Positions 12,301-23,680 of a DNA stretch of 64,000 nucleotides are shown here, in pieces. Made by a program: the position numbers and the translations under genes. Each line of letters starts with the position of its first letter. Position 1 is the stretch's first letter. Below the pieces are notes generated by a model that was not told where the DNA came from, searched no databases, and worked only from the letters and a program-made list of their open reading frames with translations. The stretch is taken from positions 1 to 64,000 of the forward strand of contig JASANC010003315.1 in NCBI GenBank assembly GCA_030248135.1. The letters run 5' to 3'. The stretch is from Theristus sp. LFF4_11 (Eukaryota; Nematoda; Chromadorea; Monhysterida; Xyalidae).

Positions 12301-12872
12301 TTTAGTCTTTTCGGCAGACTTTTTTGACAATGATTAAATGACAGACTTCTCTAGTTGACCTGGCGCCTTGATAAGGCTTTTTTAAAAAATTAAATTGAAA
12401 AACCAAAAACCAATAAAAAACAAAAAGGCCGATTTTCCTCTATGTTGAAATTTCCAAAAATTGTGCCAAAAATGAGGTTTTCAGAGATTTAGCGGAAAAT
12501 TTTTCGAATTTAAAAAATAAAAAAGACATTTGTAAATGTTATTCAGTTATTTAAATTTCGATTTTGTTTGACAATCCTTGTCTTGAGCTTGACGCTGACG
12601 AAACCGCCGCCAAAAAAAAAACAAAAAAACCAACCACTTGTTTTTCACGTCGCTCCAAATCGCGGCGGTCCCGATCAAGATCGCGTTGCACATGCCGCAG
12701 TTGGCGTTCGTTTTTCTTTTGTAATTCTGAAAAAGTACAATTTTTAAATTCCAAATTTCTTAAATCTCAACAAACCAAAACTGAAAAACACAAAAACTCA
12801 CTTTTGTCTTTGTGTTTTTTTTTAATTTTTCAAACTCTTACCTTTAGGATCGGTCCTGAAAAGCGACGTCAT
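9310..12872 (-). CDS. CHMP2B: Charged multivesicular body protein 2B (ESCRT-III)
   Basis: Six exons join in phase to 210 aa (human CHMP2B has 213): 12842-12872, 12638-12726, 12053-12196, 11832-11985, 11120-11226, 9310-9417. The N-terminus MTSLFRTDPK is followed by a basic, heptad-rich Snf7 core with KKNERQLRHVQRDL, AKQLVNIRKQKTR and SSQMKMAGAVGETSKVM. Then come an acidic linker DESGDEEEQDA and QVLDEIGID. The tail MTDAEIDAMLAKLS corresponds to the MIM-type VPS4-binding motif. Features such as SQMKMAG and RKQKTR favour CHMP2B over CHMP2A. It would polymerise on endosomal membranes for scission and recruit VPS4 (family knowledge). An acceptor AG lies two bases upstream of the ATG, so the 5' end is probably trans-spliced or has a 5' UTR intron. 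The last intron holds two transposons. Confidence 0.95.
9575..10715. mobile_element. 1.14-kb inverted-repeat element in last CHMP2B intron, hAT-like
   Basis: The outer ends read TAGGGTTGAAAA and, inverted, TTTTTTCAACCCTA. They are followed by A/T-rich, TACCGG-containing arms of about 50-90 bp (9586-9660 and 10625-10700). A 6-bp direct repeat CAGACC lies just outside both ends (9568-9573 and 10716-10721). The TAGGGTT ends resemble those of the element at 46548-47587, which has a clear 8-bp duplication. No transposase ORF is visible inside, so it is non-autonomous. Confidence 0.7.
11333..11626. mobile_element. Inverted-repeat MITE in CHMP2B intron (about 294 bp)
   Basis: The left end TGGTCAGTTCTATAAAAAGT and the right end TTTTATAGAACTGACCAC are complementary. 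The match continues imperfectly for about 65 bp each side, to GGGTGTCCCAAAA on the left and TTTTGGAACACCC on the right. The core has no coding potential. Confidence 0.7.
11672..11735 (-). mobile_element. Half copy of palindromic MITE family P
   Basis: The segment reads from GCATGCATCACGTGATCAC through CCAATCAGCTGATTGCC to GTTCGACTG, matching the right arm of the 909-1085 copy. It lies in the CHMP2B intron between exons 4 and 5. Confidence 0.65.
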
Positions 12873-15800
12873 ACCTGTTTTTTTGTTTTATCTTGGTTTC
12901 TGTTTCAGAATGAAACGAAAAGAACGACGCGATCAATCATCAATCAATCGATAATCGAATCAAAAAATGCAAATTTATTTTTTTAAATTCAAAGCAACAA
13001 AGGAAAACTGGTTTTAGGGATCAATCAAAAAAGGTTACAATTACAATTCCGCTCCCGATTTTTTAAAACATCAAATAATTCTTTGAGAAACTTTTGTTAA
13101 TTATCTGAAGCTCTCGAACAAATAAGTGCATTCGATTCGAACCGTGCATTTTCAACTAAATTAATGATGCTACACAATGGATCGTCTGAATAAAATTCAT
13201 GAGACAACACAGTTCAATTTACTCATACACAATACATTGGAGAGCAGACATTGGTGAATCAGTTCACATGAAAAAAAAACGGAACTGTGCTGCCGTAAAA
13301 GTTTGAAGGTTTGCCGCATCAAGTATGAAACTAATTTCCATATTCAAATGAGTCGAAAAACCATAATTAAATGACTAAACTTTTATAAAACTGCCCCCTC
13401 GTTCGAGACGCTGGAGCCGTATTTGTTTACTGCCAAATCAAAAAAGGGTCCGCAATGAATGTAACAACTGTCATGTAAGCTTGAACACGCAATGATAATC
13501 GATTTCCGCTTGATGCTAAAAATCAAAACTTCACTCAGCTCGTGCTCCTGCTCAAAGCAACTGAAAATGCTGCAATTTATATTTGAAATAAATTGAATAT
13601 GCTGCAAATACTGAAAAGCAGAAGCAAGGGTACCTATTTTGAAACCATCATGGTGTACCTGATTTTTGATCTAAAACAGGGTGGAGTTGAATGAACTAAA
13701 TATTCAAATTCAAAAAATAGAACTCATTTTTCTATTCCGAGCCGTAGGCACGGGTCAATGCCAATATAACAAAAAAATGCTTGTCAATCTGTATCGGTCT
13801 CTAGACCATGGATCATGCACTGAACGAAGACACCGGCAACACTGGAAAGAGGAAAAAATGCCAATTATAACAAGGTCACCAATCTGAGCATCTGATTGAT
13901 AACAAGGACCCCGTCATATACTGGCTTGATAAAAACATAAAATAATGCATTTTGTATCAAAAACACATGGAGTACGGTTGAATGCATGAGTCACGAAAAG
14001 TGCTAATTTGTTGCACAACGCTGAGTCGTTTCATTGAAAAAAATTATTGTCTCGTTCTTTCGTTCACGTATACGTCGCTCAAAATCTAAATTTGCCTATA
14101 GCGAACACCAGAGTTAAATTTTTGCCCTAAAAATTGGTATGCGTAGCATAATAAAGCACGCTTAGTTGGTTGGTTTACGCCCCCAAAAACTCAAAATATC
14201 AGACAGAAAATAGCCATGGGCCGCCACTTGTACCGCAATTGCACCGCTTTTATCTGCAAAACGTTTTAAAATTCTAGTTATCGCATTTTCAATAAATAGA
14301 CTTTCCTGGGTTTTGTTTTGACAAATAAAGAAAGATTGCTTAATTTCTTTGATAAAGACATTCGATGTCCCATTCAGAAACTCATTTGCAGCCGTTCCGT
14401 TTGCCCAGATGGTGCGCCAGTTTTTGCAACGATAATTGGCACATTGCAACAAAATTAGTGCAACAGACCGCAGCTGCGTGTGCTTGCACGCATCACTCTC
14501 TTTTTGACGGGTTTCGCGCTACTGAAACACGCGCATTTCAGTCGACATTTTTATCATTCGTTTGCAATCAGCAATGCCAGTGTTGTGCACTTTTGCATTT
14601 GGCTTTCCAATGGTTATTTTTTAAGGTTTTTGTTCACATGCAGTGATCTCCCATTTTGCGTTTTATTTTGCGAAATTTATTAATTTTTTGGTCATTTCTT
14701 GCTATAATTTTCAGAAAATGTGGAAAGGTTTATCTTTTCTTTTCTAGAGCTTATTCGAATGCAGCATGTGGCGTTTTATGAGCAATAAATTTTCATAAAA
14801 TTCGCAATTTTCAACTGCATCTGCAGCTCAGCTTATTGCATTTTTAACGTCACCACCACATGTGTCTTACTGAAATTCAACTGTTTTTTAATGTCTTATG
14901 ATTTTTTTGCATTATTCAAATGTTTTTTTTAACTTTTCAATTTTCTTTTCTTTTCTAAATTTGGCGTGCATATTGTGTGTTTATTGTTCGTCCACAGCTG
15001 TGCATCCGCCCGAAAACTAAAATAATTTTAGCCCTTTGCACGAAAACAACTGTTCTGTCACTCTTTTGTTTTGTGTTCTCGAAAAGTGATATGTGAAAAA
15101 ACGCTCTTTTAGTTTATACGTTTTGCAACCAACCAGACGTCAGGAGAGACTGCTTAAATTGTTTAGCCGTGTGTAGAGCCACATTGTTTAGAACAGAGTT
15201 GGGTTTCGGCGCGGCTCTTGTCTCTCTGCTCCACATCACAGGCTCGACTAAGCCGACACATTTTCATTTGTTATCTTTTTTACCAGATAATTGTTTGCTG
15301 CTGCTGATTGATGAGTCATTGGTTTCAAGTTGTAAATTGTGCAGTTCCGAAAAAACGTTTAGGAACAGTAGTAACGCTCAAAGGTAACTTGTTCAATTGT
15401 TCACTTTCAAACTCACACGAATGAGAACCCTCTCAGATTACTCTATTTTTTTGTTTAAAGAGTAAAAACCCAAAAGTCTACCAAACCAAAGCAGTGATTC
15501 GGTTGTAGAAATACTGTAAAAATTCATAGTGTGGCGACTTTTTTATAGTGGCGAAATACCACTATTTTGAAGAGTGACAAAATAGATAGGGTAACCCCGG
15601 TTGCAGCTTCCATGTAACCCCGGTTGCAGCTTCCATGTAACCCCGGTTGCAGCTTCCATCTATATTTTTTAGAATTTCATTCTGAAAAAAGAAGTTATTT
15701 CCAGCGATGTTTATCCAAAAAAGTTTCTACTTTGCTTGCCATAACACCTTTTTTCAAAACGCACTTTCTCACGCTCATCTTTGACTGACACCTCAAAAAT

Positions 15801-16035
15801 ACACTTCAGTTTGTTTGATTATTCTTTTTTTCGCTCTTTATCAAATATAATTTATTTACTAAACACATACCAAGCTATTTTTCATAACAAAAGTTATTTC
15901 TATTTCTCCAGAGCCCAGTGCCTGTGCCACAGAAACACCACAAAACACAACGAATATGACGCGAAACGTGCAAAACTGGTCCAACAGGAGGATGAAAGAA
16001 ATTGACAAGCTCAACCACAACAATCACAATCAACC
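12873..16035. other. Intergenic / upstream region of the LRR receptor
   Basis: I see no supportable coding exon before 16036. A segment at about 13205-13290 (ACATTGGTGAATCAG followed by GTGAAAAAAAACG) resembles 10905-10960 and is a dispersed-repeat fragment. The minus-strand open frame 14162-14452 (96 codons) has no ATG at its start and no recognisable motif. A triple 23-bp tandem repeat lies at 15591-15659. A tttctccag acceptor at about 15911 may mark the start of a 5' UTR exon or a trans-splice site for the LRR gene. Confidence 0.45.
15591..15659. repeat. Three perfect tandem 23-bp repeats
   Basis: GTAACCCCGGTTGCAGCTTC plus CAT is repeated three times head to tail without mismatch at 15591-15613, 15614-15636 and 15637-15659, about 380 bp upstream of the LRR receptor start. 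Each unit contains ACCCCGGTT with the near-palindromic core AACCCCGGTT. Confidence 0.9.
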
Positions 16036-19000
16036 ATGATCAACAAACGGAAACCACATCACAATATTTTAAACAATTTAATACGAACATCAGTTCTCGT
16101 TTCCATAGTCATCGAACTGTCGACTGCCTGCCTTGAGAACTGCACCTGCACGCCAAGCGTCGGCTCTGGTGTCAACGTTCGCTGCACCTGGTCTCGAATC
16201 TCAACTGATCCAACAAATCGCCTGTTCAATAACGCTCCGCTGGCCACATCGGAGCTCGTGATTCAATGCGGCGGCGTGCAAAACGGAGAATACTCATCGT
16301 ATTCGAATCGAAAATTCGAGAAACTGAAAAACTCACTGAAAAAGCTGACGTTGGACAACTGCAGCCCCGATTGGGTGCAGCCGCGCAGCGGGCGGCAGTT
16401 ACCGCGGTTGCCGAACGGACTTTTTTCGGGTGGCCTATCCCTCCTCGAGTCAATAGTGTTCGAGAACTTCACCAACGTTGAGCTGACGGCAGATTTATTT
16501 GCTGCGATTGCGAGAAACGTCGATTTTCACACGATTATCATTCGGAGAACACGGGTGGAAGAGAATTTTCTGCAAAATCTGCTCGGACTGTTCGAGACGC
16601 AACCGACCAGGAAGATACTGAACGAGTTTCGTCTGACGGAGCTCGGGGCGTTTCGGCAATTTGCAAAACTCAACTCAACCGTTGTAGACGCGAGAGTAGT
16701 CGATCTGTCGGCAAATGAAATCGAACAAATCGCAGACTCTGTGTTTCAATTGTCGTTAAACTTGAATCGTTTGAATCTGTCTGGCAATCGGCTGGATGAT
16801 TTGCGGTTTCTTAAAGGCCTTCCAGCGCCGGCGGTGAGTTACCGGATTTTTCTGAAAACAAAATTTCAGTTTGATTGTCTAAATTTGAAGTTTTTGGATT
16901 GGTGGCTGGATTGTTGTCGCAATCTAATACAAAACAAGCAAAGTGCTGTTTTTATCCTGAACTAGCGAAAAAAACCGCAAAACCGTTTACATTAAAATGG
17001 GCATTAAAATAAATAGTTCAGAAAGTATGTTAAACACGTATTTCAGGCAAAAGTTTGTTTAAAATTGGAATAAAAGAACAAAAAAGCACGAAGTGAGACC
17101 GTAATTTTTGTAAGACCGCGAATTTCCAATAACAAATCAACTACGAGTAGCTGAGTTCTGTACCCGAGCTGGGGCAATTGCTTCATCAGTGAATCGAACA
17201 AACAACCGAGCAATATTGTATTTCAATAGTAAAAACTGAAAAACAGCACTTTTCCAGCTGCTCCACGAACTTGACCTCAGCGACAACCGCATACGACACA
17301 TCCCGGAGGAAGTCCTCAGTCGTTTCACAAATGTGGTCTCATTACGTTTGGACCAGAATGCTCTGCTGTCGTTTGCCTTGTACTCGACTCCTTCAAGTCT
17401 AACTCTGCTCACCTTGAATAACAACCAACTTCACTCGATTCACGGCTACGATTCTCTGCCGCCCAACTGTAATCTAAAAGAGCTGCATCTTGACTTCAAT
17501 CAACTGCGGTCTATCGATTCAACGGTGCTGTGTCCAAGTTTAACGGTGGTGCGATTGAAGGCAAACTTGATCACGAGAATCGACAAAGGAACGTTTGCAG
17601 GCTGCGAGAAACTGGCGTTTCTGGATTTGTCCTACAACCAGTTGCGATCCATTCAACTCGAGAAGGCATTGTTCCAAGAGGTGCGTTCGTCGGTCGCTAT
17701 TTTCTATTTTCTATTTGTTTTGTAAAACTTTGCAAAGTGGCTTTGAAAATTTGGATGATTAGGTACAACATTGAGATATGTTGAAAACCAAGTCAGTCAG
17801 TAAACCTCACATTGTTTTGTAACGTACCAATGGAGCAAAATTGTTAAGGCAGCCAATCAGCTAACCGAACACGAAAACGTTTCAGCCAAACTCAACCAAC
17901 CCAAACAGCCACAACAAGGTGCGCGTTCGCTTGGCCGGAAACGCTCGCCTGAGGCATGTACAGTGGATAGACCGTAGAATTGTAGTCGAGGACCGTGAGT
18001 TGTTAGAGCACTCGTACAGTGCTGTTGGAGCGCCGATGGATGCAACGGTACAGAGTCGTTGTTTTTTCATTTTTTTTGTTCGCTAATGTCCGTAATTCTT
18101 GCGCTGGCGAGAACGCACATTGAGTGGTTCTGAAGTCAGGTTATTACCAGGTTTGTGAAAGAAGTCTTGAAACAAGAACAACATTTTTCGAGGGATTATG
18201 ATTCAAAATCGAATTCGTTTGATTGGTCGCACAAGCACAGTGTAGCTAAGAAAAACGATAAGTTCGCCCAATTTATGAACAGCAAAAAAGGAATTTCAGT
18301 CAAGATGGTCTAAATTTTTTTCATCAAAATTTGGGTCACTACTGTTTTCTCAAATTTTATGCGTGCTGTAACTTTTCTGCTCAATGCAGGACTCTACGAA
18401 TTACTGTTCTACAAGTGACGGCCACCAACCGTTTGAGTCGAATTTGCGAATTTATGAGCCAAACTGTGACACCCGCGACCGACTGCATAGTCGATGTACC
18501 CATGTTTGCCCCAACGGGTGCATTTGTGCCCCGGGCCCTTTGACGCCGGTCATGAAAGCAAAGCGTCACACTTATATCGAATGCGTACAGTGCAGCGATT
18601 TGGCGGACAATTTCTCGCAAACACCGCACAGGACATTCTTCAGTCAAATACCGCGAAAAATTAGGCATTTTTGGGCCGAAAATTTACCCGAAGCAGTTTT
18701 GGTCAATAATCGAACTTTGCCGAAACATTCATTTCTGGGCATGCAGCATTTGAGGACGCTTTCGATTCGGAATTCTTCATTGCAAGCGATTCAAGCGGAT
18801 GCTTTCAAAGCGCTTCAGTGGTTGGAAATTCTGGATTTGGCTGAAAATGAGTTGGCTGAATTTAGTGGCCAAGAAATTTCCGGTAGTCCGCTGTTACGAA
18901 CGCTGGATCTGAGTGGCAACCGAATGAATTTTGTTGATTTTGCTAGTTTACAACGAAAATTTCCACTGTTGTACAGTCTGAATTTGAGAAATAACCAGCT

Positions 19001-19831
19001 TACTGTCTTTCCAATTGGTCTGTTTGAAACATCGAATGGTCGCAATTATTTCACTCTGCTGCGCACTGTCACGCTGTCGGGTAATCCGTTCATTTGCAAC
19101 TGCTCAACTGTTCAATGGTTCAACAGTGTTTCAGCGACTGTACGTGCAAAGGTGACCAAAATGACTTCAGGGCGTTTTTTTGGGTGCAGTTTTCTTTCAA
19201 ACGTGCGCAAAAAAAACGTTAAAATAACCCCAAAACCAATAAAAGCATCAGCTGTCATGATGCACAGCACTGGAACAAACACCTAAACAGAGACCGTTGG
19301 CGACTGTTCCAGTTTCCTGGTCAATTTTTTACTTCAGTGAAAAAGGGTTGTCTTGATCTGTGTAAAACAACGTGACGCGCGAGTGAAGCGTGTTTTATTT
19401 TATTTCAGATAACAGACGCCGCGAATCTCACATGCCGATACGATCCCAGCAGCAATCGACTCTACTCATACTTTCCACCAGAGAGTCTAACCGCCAGTGA
19501 TGGCAAAACTGGCGACGAAATCAGCAGTAATTCGCGTCAATTCTTGCCAGTTGCTTGCCAGCCGGATATTACTGTCTTCCACGGTGTGCTGATTGTTTTG
19601 GCTGTGATTCTGATATTGTCCGGCGTGATCTACGTTTGTTATCGACTGTTCGACTGCTGTCAGGTATGCTACCGAAAGACTGATGACGCTCACAGTCGAA
19701 ACAGCCACTGCACCAGCGGTGAAACTTCGAGAAATCATAATACTCGGGTAAGATTTCAAGCGCCGAGAAAACGTCCTCAAGATGAGGATGACGATGATGG
19801 TTACGAGAAGTTGGATCTACCGTATGACTGA
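16036..19831 (+). CDS. Extracellular leucine-rich-repeat type I membrane receptor
   Basis: Five exons in phase 0 give 855 aa: 16036-16833, 17258-17680, 17886-18047, 18390-19151, 19409-19831. A hydrophobic signal segment (about residues 17-32, ending STACLENC) leads into a Cys-rich N-cap with ENCTCTP. LRRs follow (LDLSANEIEQIADSVF, LDLSDNRIRHIPEEVL, LHLDFNQLRSIDSTVL, LDLSYNQLRSI). A second Cys cluster near residue 500 (CTHVCPNGCICAPG) starts a second LRR block that ends in a C-cap (NPFICNCS). One transmembrane helix lies at about 770-793 and an 80-residue Cys- and acid-rich tail ends GYEKLDLPYD. Two LRR blocks split by Cys motifs recall Toll ectodomains, but there is no TIR domain. Exon 4 could instead end at 19136 (ACT|gtacgt), also in phase. 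The ligand is unknown. Confidence 0.87.
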
Positions 19832-20565
19832 ACATGAGATGGTTTTCGTGTTGAACTTTTCAAAGATTAATTCTTTTTATCAGGTAGCAAGATTTTTAAA
19901 TCTCGAAAACAGAGTTCATGAATAAAGGCAAACTTCTGGAAATTCATCACGCTTTCATTTTTGCGTAAACTTTGCTCGTCTTTGGCCGAGCGGTTTCTGA
20001 CGTGTTCTCTGTAAAATTCCTGCATGTTGGTGTTGTTGTTTAGTTTTTAGTGATTCAATTCAAATACTACGGGTACACATCTTTGCTACATATTTGTTGG
20101 CACTTTGTCGGTCTCGTACTCACATGTCATACTTGCTTAAAAACTGAAACATGCAAACGCAAGCAGTTGCATAAATTTGGAACAGAATTTCAATATAAAA
20201 ACTTGAAATCACGCTAAAAATGCCAATGCAAAAACTCGGGTATCCAGAAACAGATGTAGAAAAAATTCAGAAGTGAGGATTTTTAGTTGACCCTTGACCG
20301 CTTAGCCGTTTTCGCTTCTGAAAATTTATGTGCACATACCTACAATGTTTCCTGCACATGCATTTTGTTCTGCGTGAGTGTCGTCGAAACATTGCAGCGA
20401 ATAATGAAAACAATAAGATACTGTGAAAACAAAGGGGCCGAGGTGGAAAAGAGTACAGAAACCTCACATAGTACTTATTTTCCAGACGTGTTTCGAGCGC
20501 CAAGTGAAACCACACCACTTGAACCTCACTGAACAATTCTAATCGCGAACAGTAAAAAGTCGCAT
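19832..20565. other. Convergent intergenic gap
   Basis: This gap lies between the 3' end of the plus-strand LRR gene and the 3' end of the minus-strand CTLD/PAN gene A. Apart from the poly(A) signal I see no exon, repeat or RNA gene. The minus-strand open frame here is the read-through of the PAN exon in another frame. Confidence 0.5.
19921..19926 (+). promoter_or_regulatory. AATAAA poly(A) signal of the LRR receptor
   Basis: AATAAA lies 90 bases after the TGA of the LRR receptor. No competing signal is closer. Confidence 0.6.
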
Positions 20566-22016
20566 TCAGAAGTCCCTCGTGTACAGGGTGTATCCGTGAG
20601 CGCTTTGGGCGGCCGCTTCTCCGGCCCACTGGTACAGAATACAATGCTGATTCACTTGGTTGTACGCAAACACACCACAGAGTTTACGTGTTGCACACTC
20701 CCTCGCACACTGGCGACTGGAGCAAGAAGACTGCAAATGCAAATGCTCATGCTCGGTGTTGCCACGCAAGTCACGCCCAAACACGCTGAAACTGGTGGAC
20801 CATTCGGGATCACCTGAAACACGTGGGGTAAACTTGGAAAGTAAACACAAAACAGCAGCAACACTAGGCGGGAACTGCGCGGTGGTTGGCTGATAAATTA
20901 TAGTCGAACTGTAAATTAGTAGGAATCAGCTGATTGGTTGGTGATCATGTGATGCATGGTTTCAGTCGAAACCAAACTCCGGTCCCCACAATTTCTGCAC
21001 AGACAGCATATGCATTACGTGATCACCAGCCAATCATCAGCTGATTGCCTATTCTTTAGAGTTCGACTTTGCTACCGCGAACTCACGATATTCGCACATC
21101 CACCGGTAGAGCGCGTTTTCGTACACTCTCTGCAGCTGAGCATCAGCATGACGAAAGCCAGCGAACTTGTACGATGACGCCGGGTTGTTCCACACTGGAA
21201 CAGTGAACATCAGTGCGCAGCGTCGCAAAACATCACGGAAAACTCCAAAATATTTGCGCAGTTCTCATACGCACTTGCGTCATTCAGGAAGGTCATGTTG
21301 GCGCCATCAGTTTCCATTGTCGGCCACCACCACTGCCAGACGGAATCAATCTTTCGTAGTCCGATGGTCACTGTGAAAGTCGACTGAAAAAGACAACGGA
21401 TCAACTTTTATGCACAGTTGGTTAGGAGTGAAAACAGAGCCACTTCACATAGTGCCAGTACACACACACACACACACACACAGAGCAACAAAAACGCACT
21501 TCACACGGTTCAGTACAGAAATGCGGTGCCGTCATTTTAGAACGTCATCACACGGCACTGCATCTGACACCACCGAAATGTTGGCACGCCAACTGGCGCC
21601 TGTCTACCAGTTTGATTGACTGGTATGGAGAAACGAAGAAAACGAGAGAAAAAAGGCGCTCACCGAAGCGAACGCAGCCTGGATGTGTGCAGCAAGCGAC
21701 TGCGTTGGAATGACCGCTGGCCTCCCGTTGTCTTTTCGGAGGCACTGGTAGTGACCGGCCGGTGGGCGCCGTTTGACGCCAGTTTGTTGCACGTCAATCG
21801 TGTAACAGTGACCGTTGACGTAGATTGATTCAGTGACCTATACACACGGAAACTCAATGCAGATGTATAGGTCCGAATAATGTTTATGCTGCGAGCGAAA
21901 CATTAAACAAAAACATATTGTGACCTTGTTTGGCTCGATAACGTACGTCCAGCCCGGTTCGTCGTAAGCTGGCCAGCTTCCAGCGGACGGCAAACCGAGA
22001 CACCACGACTCGAACG
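20566..22016 (-). CDS. C-type-lectin-like plus PAN domain secreted protein, paralogue A (5' partial)
   Basis: Five exons join in phase: 21925-22016, 21664-21837, 21275-21383, 21087-21194, 20566-20813. The first gives FESWCLGLPSAGSWPAYDEP, a short Trp/Pro/Gly module. Exons 2-4 form one C-type-lectin-like fold, with GHCYTID and AHIQAAFAS in exon 2, TIGLRKIDSVWQWWWP in exon 3 and RWMCEYR at the end of exon 4. The last exon is a PAN/apple-type module with VFGRDLRGN and CARECATRKLCGVFAYNQV. No EPN or QPD calcium-site triplet is visible, so carbohydrate binding by the usual route is doubtful. Exon phases and sizes match paralogue B. The signal peptide exon(s) upstream were not identified; a weak candidate frame (MGWLVATLATMFNDSF, 24475-24635) was seen. 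The product is probably secreted (inference). Confidence 0.8.
20905..21070. mobile_element. Palindromic MITE family P, two-armed diverged copy
   Basis: The left arm has GTCGAACTGTAAATTAG then CAGCTGATTGGTTGGTGATC. The right arm has ACGTGATCACCAGCCAATCA then CAGCTGATTGCC and TTAGAGTTCGAC. It is inserted between the PAN exon and the last CTLD exon of paralogue A. Confidence 0.7.
21457..21482. repeat. (CA)n microsatellite
   Basis: A run of about twelve CA dinucleotides in an intron of CTLD/PAN paralogue A. Confidence 0.85.
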
Positions 22017-23318
22017 CTGAAAACGCGCGACTGTGTCGAAGAACAAGGAAAAGTCACCAACTGAGACTGCAACATTGAAACTCGCACATGAGCAAAACTG
22101 GATATTTTTTTTCAACTTCTTTATCACTTTTGTGAGAATTTACTACTTTTGTTCGCTGATGTTTTACCCAGACTATAAGATCTGTCTGTGGTAAAACACC
22201 TTCGGCAGTTCTGCCTGGTGTCCGTCGCACTGACGAGCCAGGGGACACCGCGGTATGCGTCTACCTGGCGAAACCGCAAACAGCGAACTTTATGTATTGC
22301 CATGTACTTCCACTACTGTTTGTTGACAGACCCTAAAACTGGTTGAAACAAGTGAGAACAATCGAATCGTGCGCACTTTTTGCAGAAAAACATATGCAGC
22401 CGTTTTTTTTAAATGTGCAAGACCTCTGGTTACCCAGAAACAAGAATGAATTTATCCAATTTTTTAATCTTGACTTGAAAATGTTGTCGTGTATCCAAAT
22501 TTTATAAAGTTTTCTAATAGAAGTTTAACACAATAAATCGTAACATGTTCGGCTTCTATCACACTTTGAAAAAGTTATAACTGATTACGTAACAAAAAAC
22601 TGAGCAAAACAGAAAAAGTCTTTTAGACGAGGCCGGGCACACAAAATGTCAGTGGATTTGACAGGGTAAAAATTATTATTTTTATTTCCCGCCCATGAAA
22701 ACTCCGCCCATTCTAGGGGTGTTTTATAATCGGTGTACCAGGTCTACATTATAATCGGTCTACATAAATGCAGGGCCTTTGGTACAAGCTTACCTGGCGA
22801 GAGCAAGGCAAGTTCGCATTGGAAATACACCAACAAGACTGACGAAAGCTGCTGCATCATATCAGTATTAAAAAATAGTGTGATGGTTGAACTGGTTGTT
22901 GCAAACTGAGTTTGTTTGGGCGAATAAGCGCTCCAGCTTGCTGAACAATAATAACACAACTTTCACAGTGTATAGCTATGACATTTTGAAATACGAAAGG
23001 TTCGGTAACTCCAGTTATGAATGATAAGCCACGGTGCTATCAATCATGCGGTTCTGCAGATATTCGCTAATGGTATTTTCGTTTCCGGCATGCACTACAA
23101 CAAACTGCTTTTAATGAATTAATTGCGTGAAAAAAATGTAGTGTTCAGTGAAAATCCATTTATTTATACAGTGCCAGCCATAATTAATGCGCAACGTAGA
23201 TAGCGATGGTGCTCCAGCGAGCTCGATCGAGCTCCACAGCAGCCCTGTGTATTTGATAGGCTGGGCCGTGCGCGCGCGCTCACGACTCGTTTTTTTTCCT
23301 GCCCTTTTGTCTTGCGAG

Positions 23319-23548
23319 CGAGGGTTCGGAGATTTTATTGGCACTGTTTATTGTTCAGGTTGAGCGCTCCGGGTACTGTCACTTATCTCTTTGGCGATCC
23401 CAAATCAACAGCTGGCCAACGAGATAAAGCAACCTTCGGATGGGTTGGTTTAAGAAAATTTTCACATAACAAACGTCAAAACGGTAAACGGCTGGGTATT
23501 TGCAACTAAAACAACTTTTGAGCTGAAACGTACAGCCGTGAAAGAAAT
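23319..23548 (+). pseudogene. Captured, deleted copy of CTLD exon B2
   Basis: The plus strand here matches the minus strand of 26346-26664 almost base for base over two blocks: the upstream splice region (GGTTCGGAGATTTTATTGGC) and the exon end plus following intron (from GATCCCAAATC onward). Roughly 90 bases of the exon centre are lost or scrambled, removing the first two CTLD cysteines. The reading frame GWVGLRKFSHNKRQNGKR is intron read-through, as in the source. It is not functional as a lectin. Confidence 0.85.
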
Positions 23549-23552
23549 GGCA

Positions 23553-23680
23553 GTAGGAGAACTGGTACCCGGAGAACTGGTAACCGGAGAACTGGTACCC
23601 GGAGAACTGGTCACCGGAGAACTGGTACCCTCTGGGTTGCGCGTGCGGAGAACTGGTCACCGGAGAACTGGTACCCACCT
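23553..23680. repeat. 15-bp minisatellite inside the transposon
   Basis: About seven to eight units of GGAGAACTGGTACCC occur, with variants GTAACC and GTCACC in the last six bases and one 15-base interruption. Read on the plus strand it gives Gly-Glu-Leu-Val-Pro/Thr pentapeptides, but no gene context supports translation. Confidence 0.9.
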
